Source: WTFV01 sp965200895 (lineage in GTDB: Bacteria > Acidobacteriota > Vicinamibacteria > Vicinamibacterales > UBA8438). From it: a DNA stretch of 64,000 bases. Positions 9,352 to 19,010 of the stretch are shown here, one piece after another. The stretch covers positions 1 to 64,000 of the forward strand of contig CBDAVM010000003.1 in the NCBI GenBank assembly GCA_965200895.1. Direction: 5' to 3'. A program made the translations under genes and the position numbers. The notes below the pieces were generated by a model. The model saw only the letters and a program-made list of their open reading frames with translations, did no database searches and was not told where the DNA came from. Each line of letters starts with the position of its first letter. The stretch's first letter is position 1.

Positions 9352-9926
9352 CACGACCGCTCCCGGCGCCGGGCCGCCACCCAGCGCAACGCCGCCGCCA
9401 GGTCGACCACCGTCTGTGCGAGCTGCCGGATGCGATCCGCCAGCTCTGGCCGCGGCTCGTGCGAAGCGGTGAAGTCGTCCTTCGTCGCGTAGACGTAGCG
9501 CGGGACGATGTGGCAACGGAAGTCGAACATCAGACTGTTTGCCAGGCCGATCGGCGACATGTAGCTCCGCTGTCCGCCGGCCGCGCAGAGAAATCCGACC
9601 GGCTTCTCCCCCCAGGCCTGTCCTGTCAGCTCCACGAAGTTCTTGACCGCGGCGTTCAGGTCGTAGTTGTAGACCGGCGAGGCGATGAGGATCGCCGACG
9701 CCGCGGCGACCTTCCCGGTGATTGGTCCGATGGATGGGTGGTCGTAGCACTGCCTGCCGTCGCAGATCGGCAGGTTCCACTCGCGCAGGTCGAGCAGCTC
9801 GCAGGAGGCGCCGATGGCGTCGAGCGCCTCCCCGGCAGCGACGGCCAGGGTGTGCGAGCGGCTCGCGTTGTTGAGCGAGCAGGAGACCACGAGGACCGCA
9901 TGCCGATCGTCGGCGGACTGACGCAT
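9351..9926 (-). CDS. NADPH-dependent FMN reductase family protein
   Basis: A 191-aa flavodoxin-like reductase. The phosphate-binding loop is CSLNNASRSHTL near the N-terminus and the flavin-edge motif is SPVYNYDLNAAVKNFVE, both typical of the SsuE/ArsH/ChrR superfamily. It is predicted to reduce FMN or quinone-like acceptors with NAD(P)H in the cytoplasm. It is the first gene of a two-gene unit with the acyl-CoA dehydrogenase, with a one-base stop/start overlap. The ATG at 9926 follows from the start of homology; upstream reading is low-complexity. Confidence 0.88.
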   Translation of the reverse strand: MRQSADDRHAVLVVSCSLNNASRSHTLAVAAGEALDAIGASCELLDLREWNLPICDGRQCYDHPSIGPITGKVAAASAILIASPVYNYDLNAAVKNFVELTGQAWGEKPVGFLCAAGGQRSYMSPIGLANSLMFDFRCHIVPRYVYATKDDFTASHEPRPELADRIRQLAQTVVDLAAALRWVAARRRERS

Positions 9927-10374
9927 CCGCGAGAGTATACGGGGTCCGTCGAGAACGGTCAGGCCGCGGCGGGCCGCGGCGGCGACCGGACGCTTGACCG
10001 GATGAGCGCCGCTTCGGTAAAGTGCCGCGTGGCTCGCCTGCTTGCCCCGTTCGCCATTTCTGCCGCAGAGCGTGGGCCCTTGTGGCCGCGCCGCAGAATG
10101 AGCGAAGCGGTGGATCGTATCATCTCTCTCTCTCTCTCTCTCTGCAAGGTCAAGGCCATCTCGCGTCGCGTCTGATGCGCGTTCGTTGAGGCCGTTACTT
10201 CTCGCGTCGAGCCGCGGTCGCGCCCGCCGGTCGGCATCAAGACGGCTCGATTCTTCTTCCTGTCCGGAGTTTATCGTTCCTCGGCGCGGCACTCGGGTTC
10301 CCATCTCGACGCCGTGCTCGTCCCGAATCGTGACTGTGCTGCGGATGCGTCCATGCCGCAGGGGAGTGAGGCCA
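9927..10374. other. Gene-free stretch between FMN reductase and LRR gene
   Basis: About 450 bp without a convincing gene. It holds the shared upstream region of two divergent genes and a TC dinucleotide tract at 10122-10143. No sigma-70 boxes could be assigned with confidence and no RNA gene was recognised. Confidence 0.5.
10122..10143. repeat. (TC)11 microsatellite
   Basis: An uninterrupted run of about 11 TC units (GA on the minus strand) in the intergenic region, 230 bp upstream of the LRR gene and 196 bp upstream of the FMN reductase start. Dinucleotide tracts are slippage-prone. Here the tract lies outside coding sequence, so any effect would be on spacing or DNA structure upstream of either gene. 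Confidence 0.9.
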
Positions 10375-11636
10375 ATGTCTGTTGATTCAGTCAGCAAATT
10401 CCTACTAAAACCGGCCGGTAGCCTCGGTCGTCGTTTCGGCGCAGGCCAAAGTAGATGTTTCATGCTTGCGGTCGCCACGATTCTGCTGTCCGGCGGCGCC
10501 GCCTTTGCGCAGGACGACGACCGCGATGTGCTCGAGATTTCTACCGCGCAACCGCTGGAGAAGGCTGGAATAACAACACCAACTGGCTCACCGATGAGCC
10601 CCTCGGCGACTGGTACGGTGTCACCGTCGACACCGACGACAGGGTGACCGAGCTGGACCTGGACAGCAGCGAGGGCGTGGGGACCCAGGGAGGCAACAAC
10701 CTGGTGGGGACCATTCCGGCAGATCTGGGTAACCTCAGCAACCTCGAACAACTCCACCTCAGCAACAACAGCAAGCTGACGGGACCCATCCCGAGCGAAC
10801 TCGGAAACCTCACCAACCTGGAACTACTCCGCAGCTATAACACCAATCTGACGGGACCCATCCCGAGCGAACTCGGAAACCTCACCAACCTACAATCGCT
10901 CGCCATCGGCCGCAACAATCTGACGGGACCCATCCCGAGCGAACTCGGAAGCCTCACCAATCTCACATCTCTCTCGCTCCACAACAACAATCTGACGGGA
11001 CGCATCTCGAGTGAACTCGGAAACCTCACCAATCTCACAACTCTCTTGCTCGGCAGCAACGATCTGACGGGACCCATCCCGAGCGAACTCGGAAGCCTCG
11101 CCAACCTCAGATTCCTCTCGCTCTACATCAACAATCTGACGGGATCCATCCCGAAGGAGCTCGGAAACCTCACCAACCTACAATCGCTCGCCATCGGCCG
11201 CAACAATAATCTGACGGGACCCATCCCGAAGGAGCTCGGAAGCCTCATCAATCTCGAATCCTTGGTGCTCAACAGAAACCGTCTGACGGAGACCATCCCA
11301 AAAGAGCTCGGAAACCTCATCAACCTCACAAGACTCTGGCTCAACAACAACAGGCTGACGGGCGAGCTTCCCATGTCCTTCCTGAACCTACAACAGCTCA
11401 CCAGTTTGGAGTTCTCCGGCAACGTCAGTCTGTGCGCACCGGAGACGGAGGAGTTCCGGAATTGGCTAGATGGAATCACAATCACCCTTGGCGGGGATGC
11501 CTGCGCGACAACCCAGGAGGAGGAAGTCGATGACGACACGACGTCGGTGCCGGCTCTTCCGCTTGGCGGCGTCGCGCTGTTGATGGCGTTGTTGTTCAGT
11601 GCCGCTGGCCGTCTCACTCATGGGCGACGATCGTGA
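10375..11636 (+). pseudogene. Secreted leucine-rich-repeat protein, frameshifted
   Basis: Surface protein of plant-type LRRs. The ATG at 10375 follows GGGGAGTGAGG and opens a signal peptide ending near AFAQ. The frame reaches DVLEI at about 10540 and then the homologous reading (FYRATAGEGWNNNTNW) continues one frame over. Restoring one T at the ATTTC run near 10541 would join them. About eleven 24-residue LxxLxLxxNNLTGPIPxELGxLxN repeats follow, then an acidic linker and a tail VPALPLGG-hydrophobic helix-GRR resembling a C-terminal sorting signal. It may be a true pseudogene or an assembly/sequencing indel; the rest of the frame is intact, with no further damage. Confidence 0.82.
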
Positions 11637-11830
11637 ATACACCCGGCGTGCCCCGGCGTGGTCGGTTGCGTGGGGTATGGATGTATGTGTTGATACCGAG
11701 GACACGGCTTCGCGTCACGCGGACGGGCGCGGTGATGCTGGTAGCGGCTTGGTCATCACGGCTCCGGTTACCGCGCGAGAAAGCGTCACCGCCGGCGGAC
11801 GGCTGGAGTCCCGACGGGCTCACGCCGCAG

Positions 11831-13039
11831 TCACACGACGCCGCGCTCGCGCAGTGCCGCGATGGCCGGGGCGGCGAAGCCAAGGTCCGCCAGGATGGCG
11901 TCGGTGTGCTCGCCGAGAGCCGGCGCCCGACCCCGGATGCCGGCGCGCGCCGGCGACAGGGTGAACGGGGTCTCGGTGACCGGCGCCTCCGCGCCGCCGC
12001 CGGGAGCCGCCACCGAACGCAGGAAACCGACCGCCTGCACGTGCGCATCGTCGAGCACCTGCTGCGGCGACAGCACCGGCCCGGCCGGGATGCGCGCCGC
12101 GTCGAGGGCGGACAGCGCCTCGTCCGTCGACCGTTCGGCGCACCATGCGGCCATCCGCTCACTCACCACCGCGCCGTGGTTCCCGCGCGAGCGGTCGTCG
12201 CGGAACCGCGGGTCGTCCAGCCAGTGCGGCTCGCCCATCAGTTCGGTCCAGCGCCGGAACAGCGGTTGCCCGATGCACTGTACCAGCACCCAGCCGTCGC
12301 GGGTTCGGAAGGCGTCCGACGGCGCCTGCGTCTGGCTGCGGTTGCCGGTGGCCACGCGGTCGGGCCGGACCATGGCCTGCTCCATCAGCACGCCGTTGGC
12401 GATGGTCAGCGCGGAAGCGAGCAGCGAGGCGCGCACGTGCTGGCCCTGCCCGGTGTCGCGCCGTGCGAGCAGCGCGGCCAGCGTGCCCACTGCCGCCACG
12501 AGCGCCGTGGTGAAGTCGACGTACGGGCAGTACGCCCTGGTCGGCTCCCCCGGCCGGCCGGAGAGGTACATGATGCCGGACATCGCCTGGCCGATGCCGT
12601 CGAACCCCAGCCGCCGCGACGACGGCCCGCCGGCGCCGAACGCCGAGACGCTCGTCAGAATCACGTCCGGCCTGACGGCCGAGAGCGCCTCGTAGTCGAG
12701 CCCCAGCGCCTGCAGCGCGGCGTCCGGCAGGTTCGCAACGACCACGTCCGTTCTCGTGACCAGGCGTTCAAGCACGCGCCGCCCCTCGCGACGGCGCGGA
12801 TCGAGCGTCATGCCCCGCTTGCCGCGGTTCACCTGCAGGTAGAACGCGCCGTCGCCGGCGGGGGTGACGGGCACGAGATGGCGGTCCTCTCCACCGCCGA
12901 CCTTCTCGACGCGGATCACGTCCGCCCCGAGGTCGGCGAGCAGCGCCGCGCAGAACGGACCGGCGATGAAGCGCCCGAAGTCGAGAACGCGAACGCCGTG
13001 GAGGGGATCGGGCATGGTGAGGCGGTCGGAAGGGTCCAT
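11831..13039 (-). CDS. CaiB/BaiF family CoA transferase (family III)
   Basis: A 402-aa class III CoA transferase that moves CoA between carboxylates. The N-terminal signature VRVLDFGRFIAGPFCAALLADLGADVIRVE is typical, and the catalytic Asp that forms the aspartyl-CoA anhydride is likely Asp175 in YVDFTTAL. Length fits the family (about 390-430 aa). The ATG at 13039 has weak GAGAG upstream; an internal ATG at 13015 is possible. It lies downstream of no clear operon partner. Substrate is unknown: formate/oxalate, carnitine and alkylsuccinate types share these motifs. Confidence 0.92.
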   Translation of the reverse strand: MDPSDRLTMPDPLHGVRVLDFGRFIAGPFCAALLADLGADVIRVEKVGGGEDRHLVPVTPAGDGAFYLQVNRGKRGMTLDPRRREGRRVLERLVTRTDVVVANLPDAALQALGLDYEALSAVRPDVILTSVSAFGAGGPSSRRLGFDGIGQAMSGIMYLSGRPGEPTRAYCPYVDFTTALVAAVGTLAALLARRDTGQGQHVRASLLASALTIANGVLMEQAMVRPDRVATGNRSQTQAPSDAFRTRDGWVLVQCIGQPLFRRWTELMGEPHWLDDPRFRDDRSRGNHGAVVSERMAAWCAERSTDEALSALDAARIPAGPVLSPQQVLDDAHVQAVGFLRSVAAPGGGAEAPVTETPFTLSPARAGIRGRAPALGEHTDAILADLGFAAPAIAALRERGVV

Positions 13040-13287
13040 CAGCGACTCTCGGCGCCTCCGGCCCGGCGCGATGGCCGTCGATACGCAGGCAGCCCGGTCA
13101 TGATGCACATGCGGTTCGCCTCAGTCACCACCACGCCTAGCCGTATCGCTGGAGAATGCGTTCGAACGCCTCCCACGTACCCGACATGCCGTCGGGGTGG
13201 GATTTCGATTATGACCCTGTCGTCGCAGCGCAGCCTGGGCCTGTCGGAACGCGGCTGCGAATGACAGTCCTTCTGGCACTGCCTCCG

Positions 13288-14754
13288 CTACTGCGGCAGC
13301 GGAAGCTGGCGGCTCTCCTTCTCGCGGGCCTGGTCGAAGGCGGGCAGCGGCTCGGTACTGCGCACCTGTTCGAGCCAGAAGACGCCGTCGTAGGGGATCG
13401 AGTTGCCGCGGGTGCCGATGAGGTCGGCGTCGCCGTCCCCGTCCATGTCGCGGACGAGAAACTTGTCGAACATGCCGCGGACGCGGCGCGACACGTCGTG
13501 GCGGGTCCAGGCGCCGGCCGGGTCCTCGGGCTGCTCGAACCAGGCGAGGCGGCCCGCCCGGTGCGACGGGGACGGATCGACGGCGTCGGCGTCGCGCGGG
13601 TCCTGGCTGTAGCCGCCGGAGAACGCGTCGAGGCGGCCGTCGTCGTTGATGTCGGTCAGCACGAAGCCGACCAGCCGGTCGGGCGCGAGGGTGCCGATGG
13701 TGTGCTGCCGCCACGCATCGGCCGGATTGGCCGGCTGCTGCAGCCACGACAGGCCGTTGCGCTCGTCGCGGATGGCGATGTCGATGCGCCCGTCGCCGCT
13801 CAGGTCCGCGAACTCCATGTTGAAGCCGGTGACGACCGACGCCGGCTCTATCTCGATGCGGTGTTCGACGAACGCGATGGCGTCGGCGGTCACGTTCTCG
13901 AACCAGAAGATGCGCTGCTCCATGCGCGAGCCGCCGATGACGTCCAGGTCGCCGTCGCCGTCGAGGTCGAACGGCTGCGAATTGATGGGCACGACGACGC
14001 GCGCCAGCTCGTGCTCGACCCAGGCGGCGCCGTCGAGCGGGTCGTCGGGGATGGCGAACCACGAGACCGGATGCTTCTCGGTGGTGCCGCGCGGCGGGTT
14101 CTGGCCGCCCTTGTTGGCGGCGACCACCTCCGGTCGCCCGTCGGCGTCGAAGTCGGCGAGGAAGACGCGGATGTAGGAGCCGCGATCGAGCGTCGAGGCG
14201 GGGATCACGCGCTCCCAACGCGCGGCGCGGCCCTTCGCGCCGGGGTTCTCGAAGTAGATCAGGTGCGACAGCTCGCAGGCCACCACGACGTCGGGGTAGC
14301 CGTCGCCGTTCATGTCGCCGATGGCCACGTCCTCGGCTGCGCCCGCCTCTTCGCCCTCGGCCAGCGTGTAGAGGTCCCAGACGTGCGGGTCTTCCGAGCC
14401 GTAGGCGATGCGCACATGGCCGTCCGGCACGCCGTCGTAGGTCGTGTCGGACTCGTGGACGGAGACGATGTCGAGGTGGCCGTCGCCGTCGAGGTCGGCC
14501 ATCTCCAGCCCGTCGCTGCCGGCGAGGGCGACGCCGCCGACCGCCAGGTCGTCGATGATGTGCTCACGCCAGGAGATGTACGACCCGTCGGCGGCCCGCG
14601 CGCGCGTGGGCGTGTCGGCGACGGTCGGAGGGCCGCCGCCCGACTGGCCGGCTGCGGCTGTCCCTCCCGGCGCAACGGCGCCCAGCGCCAGCGCCGTCGC
14701 GACCGCGATGGCCCTCCCCCGCTGCGGTCTCCGGGATTCGTTCAGCGCACCCAC
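13288..14754 (-). CDS. Exported FG-GAP/VCBS repeat protein
   Basis: A 488-aa secreted protein with a signal peptide and about seven calcium-loop FG-GAP repeats. The acidic loops have the DxDxDGxxD form (for example DLDGDGHLD, DMNGDGYPD, DLDGDGDLD, DINDDGRLD, DMDGDGDAD), so it folds as a beta-propeller. Related proteins occur in acidobacterial and planctomycete gene sets encoding exported oxidoreductases, but their role is unknown. The GTG at 14754 is chosen because AGGAGG lies at good spacing. It is the last gene of a three-gene minus-strand set with the next two entries. Confidence 0.86.
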   Translation of the reverse strand: MGALNESRRPQRGRAIAVATALALGAVAPGGTAAAGQSGGGPPTVADTPTRARAADGSYISWREHIIDDLAVGGVALAGSDGLEMADLDGDGHLDIVSVHESDTTYDGVPDGHVRIAYGSEDPHVWDLYTLAEGEEAGAAEDVAIGDMNGDGYPDVVVACELSHLIYFENPGAKGRAARWERVIPASTLDRGSYIRVFLADFDADGRPEVVAANKGGQNPPRGTTEKHPVSWFAIPDDPLDGAAWVEHELARVVVPINSQPFDLDGDGDLDVIGGSRMEQRIFWFENVTADAIAFVEHRIEIEPASVVTGFNMEFADLSGDGRIDIAIRDERNGLSWLQQPANPADAWRQHTIGTLAPDRLVGFVLTDINDDGRLDAFSGGYSQDPRDADAVDPSPSHRAGRLAWFEQPEDPAGAWTRHDVSRRVRGMFDKFLVRDMDGDGDADLIGTRGNSIPYDGVFWLEQVRSTEPLPAFDQAREKESRQLPLPQ

Positions 14755-14843
14755 GGCTCCCTCCTCGGTCTCGAGCGGCGCCACGCCGCTTCGCCTGTCG
14801 CGCCTCCAGCCCGCACCATGCGCTCCGGAGAGCGAGCGGAACG

Positions 14844-15710
14844 TCACGGCGCGTTCGGCGCGGGCATCACATGCACCGTCACGTTCACCGGCGTGACATG
14901 GACGGTGTCGTCCGCCACCGCCTGCAGAACGTAGGTCCCCGGCTGGCCGAAGGTGACGGTCGTGACCGCGCGGCCCCCTTCGCCGATCTCCGGCGCCTGC
15001 GGATCGAACGACACTTCGCCCGGCCCGCGCCAGTGGAGCCAGGTGACAGCCAGCCCGGTGGCCGCCGCCCGGCGCGGATCGACGACCGCTTGCGACTTCG
15101 GTCCCCGCCGCACGCGGCGCTCCGCCAGCCTCGGGTTCGGCGGCGGGATGCCGTCGTCGCCCGCGATGACAGCGATCTCGACCGGGGCCGGCAGGGTCAC
15201 CTCCAGCTCGCCGGCGCCCTCCAGGCGGATGAACGGCCGCTGGTTGTCGGCGTAGCCCTGCGCCGTGCCGCTGCCGCGGTTGAGCCGCCGGACGCCGGCG
15301 TCGATCTCCCAGACCGGCCAGAGGTGGCCGTACGCGTAGTCGGTCCGGCCGTTGTGTGTGACCGCCCAGGTGAGGTCCTGGTCCCGCCCCCAGTCGGCCG
15401 GCACGCGCACCGTGAAGACGAACTGCTGGCGGCGGTTGTAGAAGTGCGTCGGCTGGCCGCGGTCGGCCGGACCCGGCTCGAAGAAGTTGTTCGGCCCGAC
15501 CGGGATGACGGGCTGCTCCTGGTAGTTGCGGTTCAGGTAGCCGAAGACCATCGTGAACGACCCGTCGTCGTTGCGCTCCCAGCCCTCGAAGACCGGCTGG
15601 ATGTTCTGGCCCCGGTTCCAGCGCTCCTGCGCCGTCGCCGGGGCGACGGCCGATGCGACCAGCAGCGCGACCAGCCCGGCCGCGCCTGCGATACGACTCT
15701 GACGCCTCAT
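14844..15710 (-). CDS. Exported protein of unknown function in cytochrome/FG-GAP cluster
   Basis: A 288-aa protein with a clear signal peptide (MRRQSRIAG... ending at ATAQ). The mature part has aromatic-rich stretches such as GYLNRNYQEQPVIPVGPNNFF and ends in Ig-like or bacterial-Ig-type beta segments. No named domain was recognised; similar proteins recur next to heme-copper monooxygenase-like genes in Acidobacteriota (from memory, not checked). The ATG at 15710 has GGAAGGG upstream; a longer in-frame GTG start (15740) is less likely. It lies 89 bp upstream of the FG-GAP gene and 244 bp downstream of the next entry. Confidence 0.75.
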   Translation of the reverse strand: MRRQSRIAGAAGLVALLVASAVAPATAQERWNRGQNIQPVFEGWERNDDGSFTMVFGYLNRNYQEQPVIPVGPNNFFEPGPADRGQPTHFYNRRQQFVFTVRVPADWGRDQDLTWAVTHNGRTDYAYGHLWPVWEIDAGVRRLNRGSGTAQGYADNQRPFIRLEGAGELEVTLPAPVEIAVIAGDDGIPPPNPRLAERRVRRGPKSQAVVDPRRAAATGLAVTWLHWRGPGEVSFDPQAPEIGEGGRAVTTVTFGQPGTYVLQAVADDTVHVTPVNVTVHVMPAPNAP

Positions 15711-15954
15711 GATGCCCTTCCCGCGCCCCTTCTCGAACACCGTTCAACTCCTCACCCAACGTCTCGCCACACGCCTGCCGCCCGGCGCGCCGGAACAGGA
15801 CAGCCGCGCTGACATGCGATGCGCGGCGGGAGATCCGACCTCCGCGATGCCGTGACGGCGGAGGCTGCCCCGGAACTCCGCGCATGGCGGACCTGCCGCC
15901 CACGCGCCGGACGCCTCGGGGCAGCGACCCGGGCGCGGACCTCCCGCGCCGCCG

Positions 15955-17253
15955 TCAGTCGTCGTTCGCGGAGAGCGCCTCCCGCTCGGCGACCTCCTTC
16001 TCGAACGCCTCGTCGTCGAGCTCGTACCAGCTCACCCAGGCAAAGCTCATCTCGTCGCTCGAGCGCTGGCCGAAGCCGGCCCAGTTGGTCGGGTCGTCGT
16101 TCCAGCGGTTCGCCTCGGAGTTGTCGTGCCAGCTCGTCACGTGCAGGATGGTGTCGCGCGGCAGCAGCGGCGCCACGTGGTCCTCGTAGTTGTAGACGAT
16201 GTGCCATCCGAAGTCCCAGTCGGCGCAGCTCAGGATCTGCTTGCTGTTGTCGGGGTAGATCGCCTCCAGACACTGCCGCTTGCCCAGGTTGTGCAGGTGC
16301 GCCTGGAACGCGGTGATGTGGGCGTTCTCCTTCAGCCGGTAGTAGCCGTCGTGGCGCACGTTCGACGCTCCGGCCGGTATGTCCAGGTCCTCGTCGTCGC
16401 CGACATGAGCCGAGATGAGCTTCCGCTCCGGCACGACGCCCCGCGGGTAGAACTGCAGGCCGACCCGCGTCCGGTCGGTCGTCTCGACGCCGATCGCCGC
16501 GTAGTGCATGTTGAAGACGATCTGCGACCCGGCCTTGATCAGCCGCCCGGTGCCGTCCGGGAAGATGTCGCCGTTCTTGCCGAGCGCGTACTCGTTGAGG
16601 AACTCGCCGATGCCGCTGGTGTCCTCGGTCTCGTCGTTGATCATCCCGGTGACCGCGTGGTGCACCACCGGGAAGCCCTCGATGGAGGGCTTGGTCTCGA
16701 CGGCCTTGACCCAGCGATCCTCGGTCAGCCCGGACTCGGACACCAGGTTGCCCCACCAGTTGGGCGCCTCGGCGGCGACCACGAACGGCTCGGGGATCTC
16801 CACCACCCAGTCGGGCTCGCCGATCTTCCACTCGGCGATGTCGCGGAACTCGCGCGGCGGCGGCAGGTCGGCCGGGTTGCCGCGCGGCGCGCCGTTGTCG
16901 ACCCAGGCGGCGACCGTGGCGATCTCGGCGTCGCTGAGCGAGTAGTCGTACTTGAAGCCCTGGATGCCGATGTTGCGGTCGATGTACCACGGCGGCATCG
17001 AGCGGGTGACCACCTTGTCCTTGATGGACCGCGCCCAGGGCCGCGCCTCCTCATAGGTCAACAGCGACATCGGGGCGATGGACCCGGTGCGGTGGCACTC
17101 CTGACAGGACCGCTGCAGGATCGGCGCGATGTCCCTGGTGAACGTGACCTGCGTATCGTCCTGTGCGGCGGCGATCGACGGCGCGGCGACGATGCCGAGC
17201 GTGGCCGTCAGCAGGACGGCGAATCCGAATCGGCAACCGGTGGTGCGTGACAT
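15955..17253 (-). CDS. c-type cytochrome/copper monooxygenase-like protein
   Basis: A 432-aa exported protein. After the signal peptide (ending AAAQ) comes a short heme domain with CQECH at residues 50-54. The C-terminal part resembles the copper type II, ascorbate-dependent monooxygenase fold and has His-rich stretches VVHHAVTGM, NMHYAA and AFQAHLHNLGK that could bind copper. The likely function is oxidation of an exported substrate with electrons passing through heme c, but the substrate and even the activity are inferred. The ATG at 17253 has a strong AGGAGG. It is first in the minus-strand set 17253-13288. Confidence 0.8.
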   Translation of the reverse strand: MSRTTGCRFGFAVLLTATLGIVAAPSIAAAQDDTQVTFTRDIAPILQRSCQECHRTGSIAPMSLLTYEEARPWARSIKDKVVTRSMPPWYIDRNIGIQGFKYDYSLSDAEIATVAAWVDNGAPRGNPADLPPPREFRDIAEWKIGEPDWVVEIPEPFVVAAEAPNWWGNLVSESGLTEDRWVKAVETKPSIEGFPVVHHAVTGMINDETEDTSGIGEFLNEYALGKNGDIFPDGTGRLIKAGSQIVFNMHYAAIGVETTDRTRVGLQFYPRGVVPERKLISAHVGDDEDLDIPAGASNVRHDGYYRLKENAHITAFQAHLHNLGKRQCLEAIYPDNSKQILSCADWDFGWHIVYNYEDHVAPLLPRDTILHVTSWHDNSEANRWNDDPTNWAGFGQRSSDEMSFAWVSWYELDDEAFEKEVAEREALSANDD

Positions 17254-17393
17254 CTCTGAGCCTCCTGAATCGAGCGTGTGTGGGCGCCACCGCGCGGCGC
17301 GGCAACGTCGATTGTGCATTGTTATCCAGCCGCGGCCCGTATGCCAAGCGCCTTCGGATCCGCCGCCGGACGTCCCCGTTTCGCCACGGGCGG

Positions 17394-19010
17394 TCAGGCC
17401 GGCGCCGTCTCGAAGGCGACCACGTTGCGCTGCTCGCGGCTGAACTCCACCCCCACCAGGTGGATCGGCTCGCCCAGCGCCCGGTACCGGTCCGCGTAGC
17501 CCCGCTCGCGCAACTGCGCCAGCGCCGCGCCCGCGCCGGCCTGCTCCACCACCTTGAACTCGAACAGATACACGCGACCCGCGCCGCGCACCGCCATGTC
17601 CACACGACCGCGGCTGCTGCTGTCCTCCACCGTCACATCGAACCCCGACGCCGCGAAGTACGAGTAGAACACGCTCGCATACCAGCCCTCGAAGCGCGAC
17701 AGATCGTTCCGCGTGTGCCACTCGTACGGGATCCCCGCGAACACCGCGTGGAACAGCGCCTGCAAACCGCCGACATCGCCGGCGAGCAGCAGGTCGTACA
17801 GCCGCAGACGGTGCGCCGTCTGCCGCGGGTCCCGGGCCAGCCCGTCCAGCAGGCTCCGGTTCAGGCTCTGCCGCACCTCCCGATTCGGGTAGCACAGCCG
17901 GTAGAAGGTCTCGCCGCCGCGATCCTCCGCGCCGCAGATGGTCAGGTAGCCGGTCTGGAACAGCAGCGCCTCGGTGGCGATGTGCTCCACGTCGAACGCC
18001 GACAACAACTCGTCGGTGGCCACCATCCCGTCCAGCGACACCGACGCCACGCCCCTCTCGACCAGCGTCTCCACCAGGAACGCCGGCGTCCCCGTCTCGA
18101 ACCACCACGCCCGGAACTCCCGCCAGCGGAACAGACGCAGCACGTCGTACGGGTTGTAGACGCGCTCCGGACCACCCCAGTTGTAGCCGTTGTACCACGC
18201 GCGGATACGCGCCCGGTCCAGACCGGCCAGCTCCGGCGCGAACACCGCGTCGAGGTCCTCCTCGGTGAAGCCGCACACCGTCGAATACGTCGGCGCCAGC
18301 GTGATGTCGTCCAGGTTGTTCAACGTCGAGAACAGGTTCACCTTGCTGAACTTGCTGACGCCCGTCACGAAGCAGAACCGCACGTGCGCGTCGCAGTCCT
18401 TGACCACGCCGTACAGACCGCGCAGGTAGTCCCGGTTGGCCTGCGCCACGGTCGGCGTCGACAGCGCGTCCAGGATCGGCTTGTCATACTCGTCCACCAG
18501 CACCACCACCCGGCGGCCAGTCCGTGCGTGCAGGGCCCCGATGAGATGACGGAACCGCGCCGGCGCCGACTCGTAGCGGGTCTCCACCTGCGTCGCGCGC
18601 TCGATGGCGTCGAGTTGCGCCAGGACGTCGGCGTGCAGGCAGTCCGGATCCTTGAAGTTGCCGCCGCCGAAGCTCAGGTGCACCACCGGGTGGCAGGCCG
18701 ACCAGTCCCAGCGGCTGTGGATGTACAACCCCTCGAACAGCGCCTCGCTGCCCTCGAACAGCTCCTTCAGCGTGTCCAGGAACAGACTCTTGCCGAAGCG
18801 CCGCGGTCGCGACAGGAAATAGTACCGCCCCTCGTCGATCAGTCGCGCGGCATGGGCGGTCTTGTCAACGTAGCGGAAACCCTCCTCGCGCACCGTGCGG
18901 AAGGTCTGGACGCCGAGAGACAGCCGCGTCTTCATGGCCTGTGGCCGGCTGCGGGCCGCGTTGACGGGCGCCCCGTCGTTGCTGATCAGGGCGGACAGCC
19001 GCGTCTTCAT
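17394..19010 (-). CDS. AAA-ATPase-like/PD-(D/E)XK nuclease family protein (copy 1, divergent)
   Basis: About 538 aa. The N-terminal region has the degenerate P-loop RPRRFGKSLFLDTL, followed by Walker B-like VVVLVDEYDKPI. A PD-(D/E)XK fold is suggested at the C-terminus by GRVDMAV...YLFEFKVV (D and ExK). This is the AAA-ATPase-like plus DUF1703 family, often expanded in Bacteroidetes and other genomes, of unknown function. It differs strongly from the two copies at 27783-31480. The start is uncertain: ATGs at 19010 and 18935 lie in an in-frame direct repeat, so each has an identical upstream sequence. It is head-to-head with the coiled-coil gene at 19164. Confidence 0.85.
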   Translation of the reverse strand: MKTRLSALISNDGAPVNAARSRPQAMKTRLSLGVQTFRTVREEGFRYVDKTAHAARLIDEGRYYFLSRPRRFGKSLFLDTLKELFEGSEALFEGLYIHSRWDWSACHPVVHLSFGGGNFKDPDCLHADVLAQLDAIERATQVETRYESAPARFRHLIGALHARTGRRVVVLVDEYDKPILDALSTPTVAQANRDYLRGLYGVVKDCDAHVRFCFVTGVSKFSKVNLFSTLNNLDDITLAPTYSTVCGFTEEDLDAVFAPELAGLDRARIRAWYNGYNWGGPERVYNPYDVLRLFRWREFRAWWFETGTPAFLVETLVERGVASVSLDGMVATDELLSAFDVEHIATEALLFQTGYLTICGAEDRGGETFYRLCYPNREVRQSLNRSLLDGLARDPRQTAHRLRLYDLLLAGDVGGLQALFHAVFAGIPYEWHTRNDLSRFEGWYASVFYSYFAASGFDVTVEDSSSRGRVDMAVRGAGRVYLFEFKVVEQAGAGAALAQLRERGYADRYRALGEPIHLVGVEFSREQRNVVAFETAPA

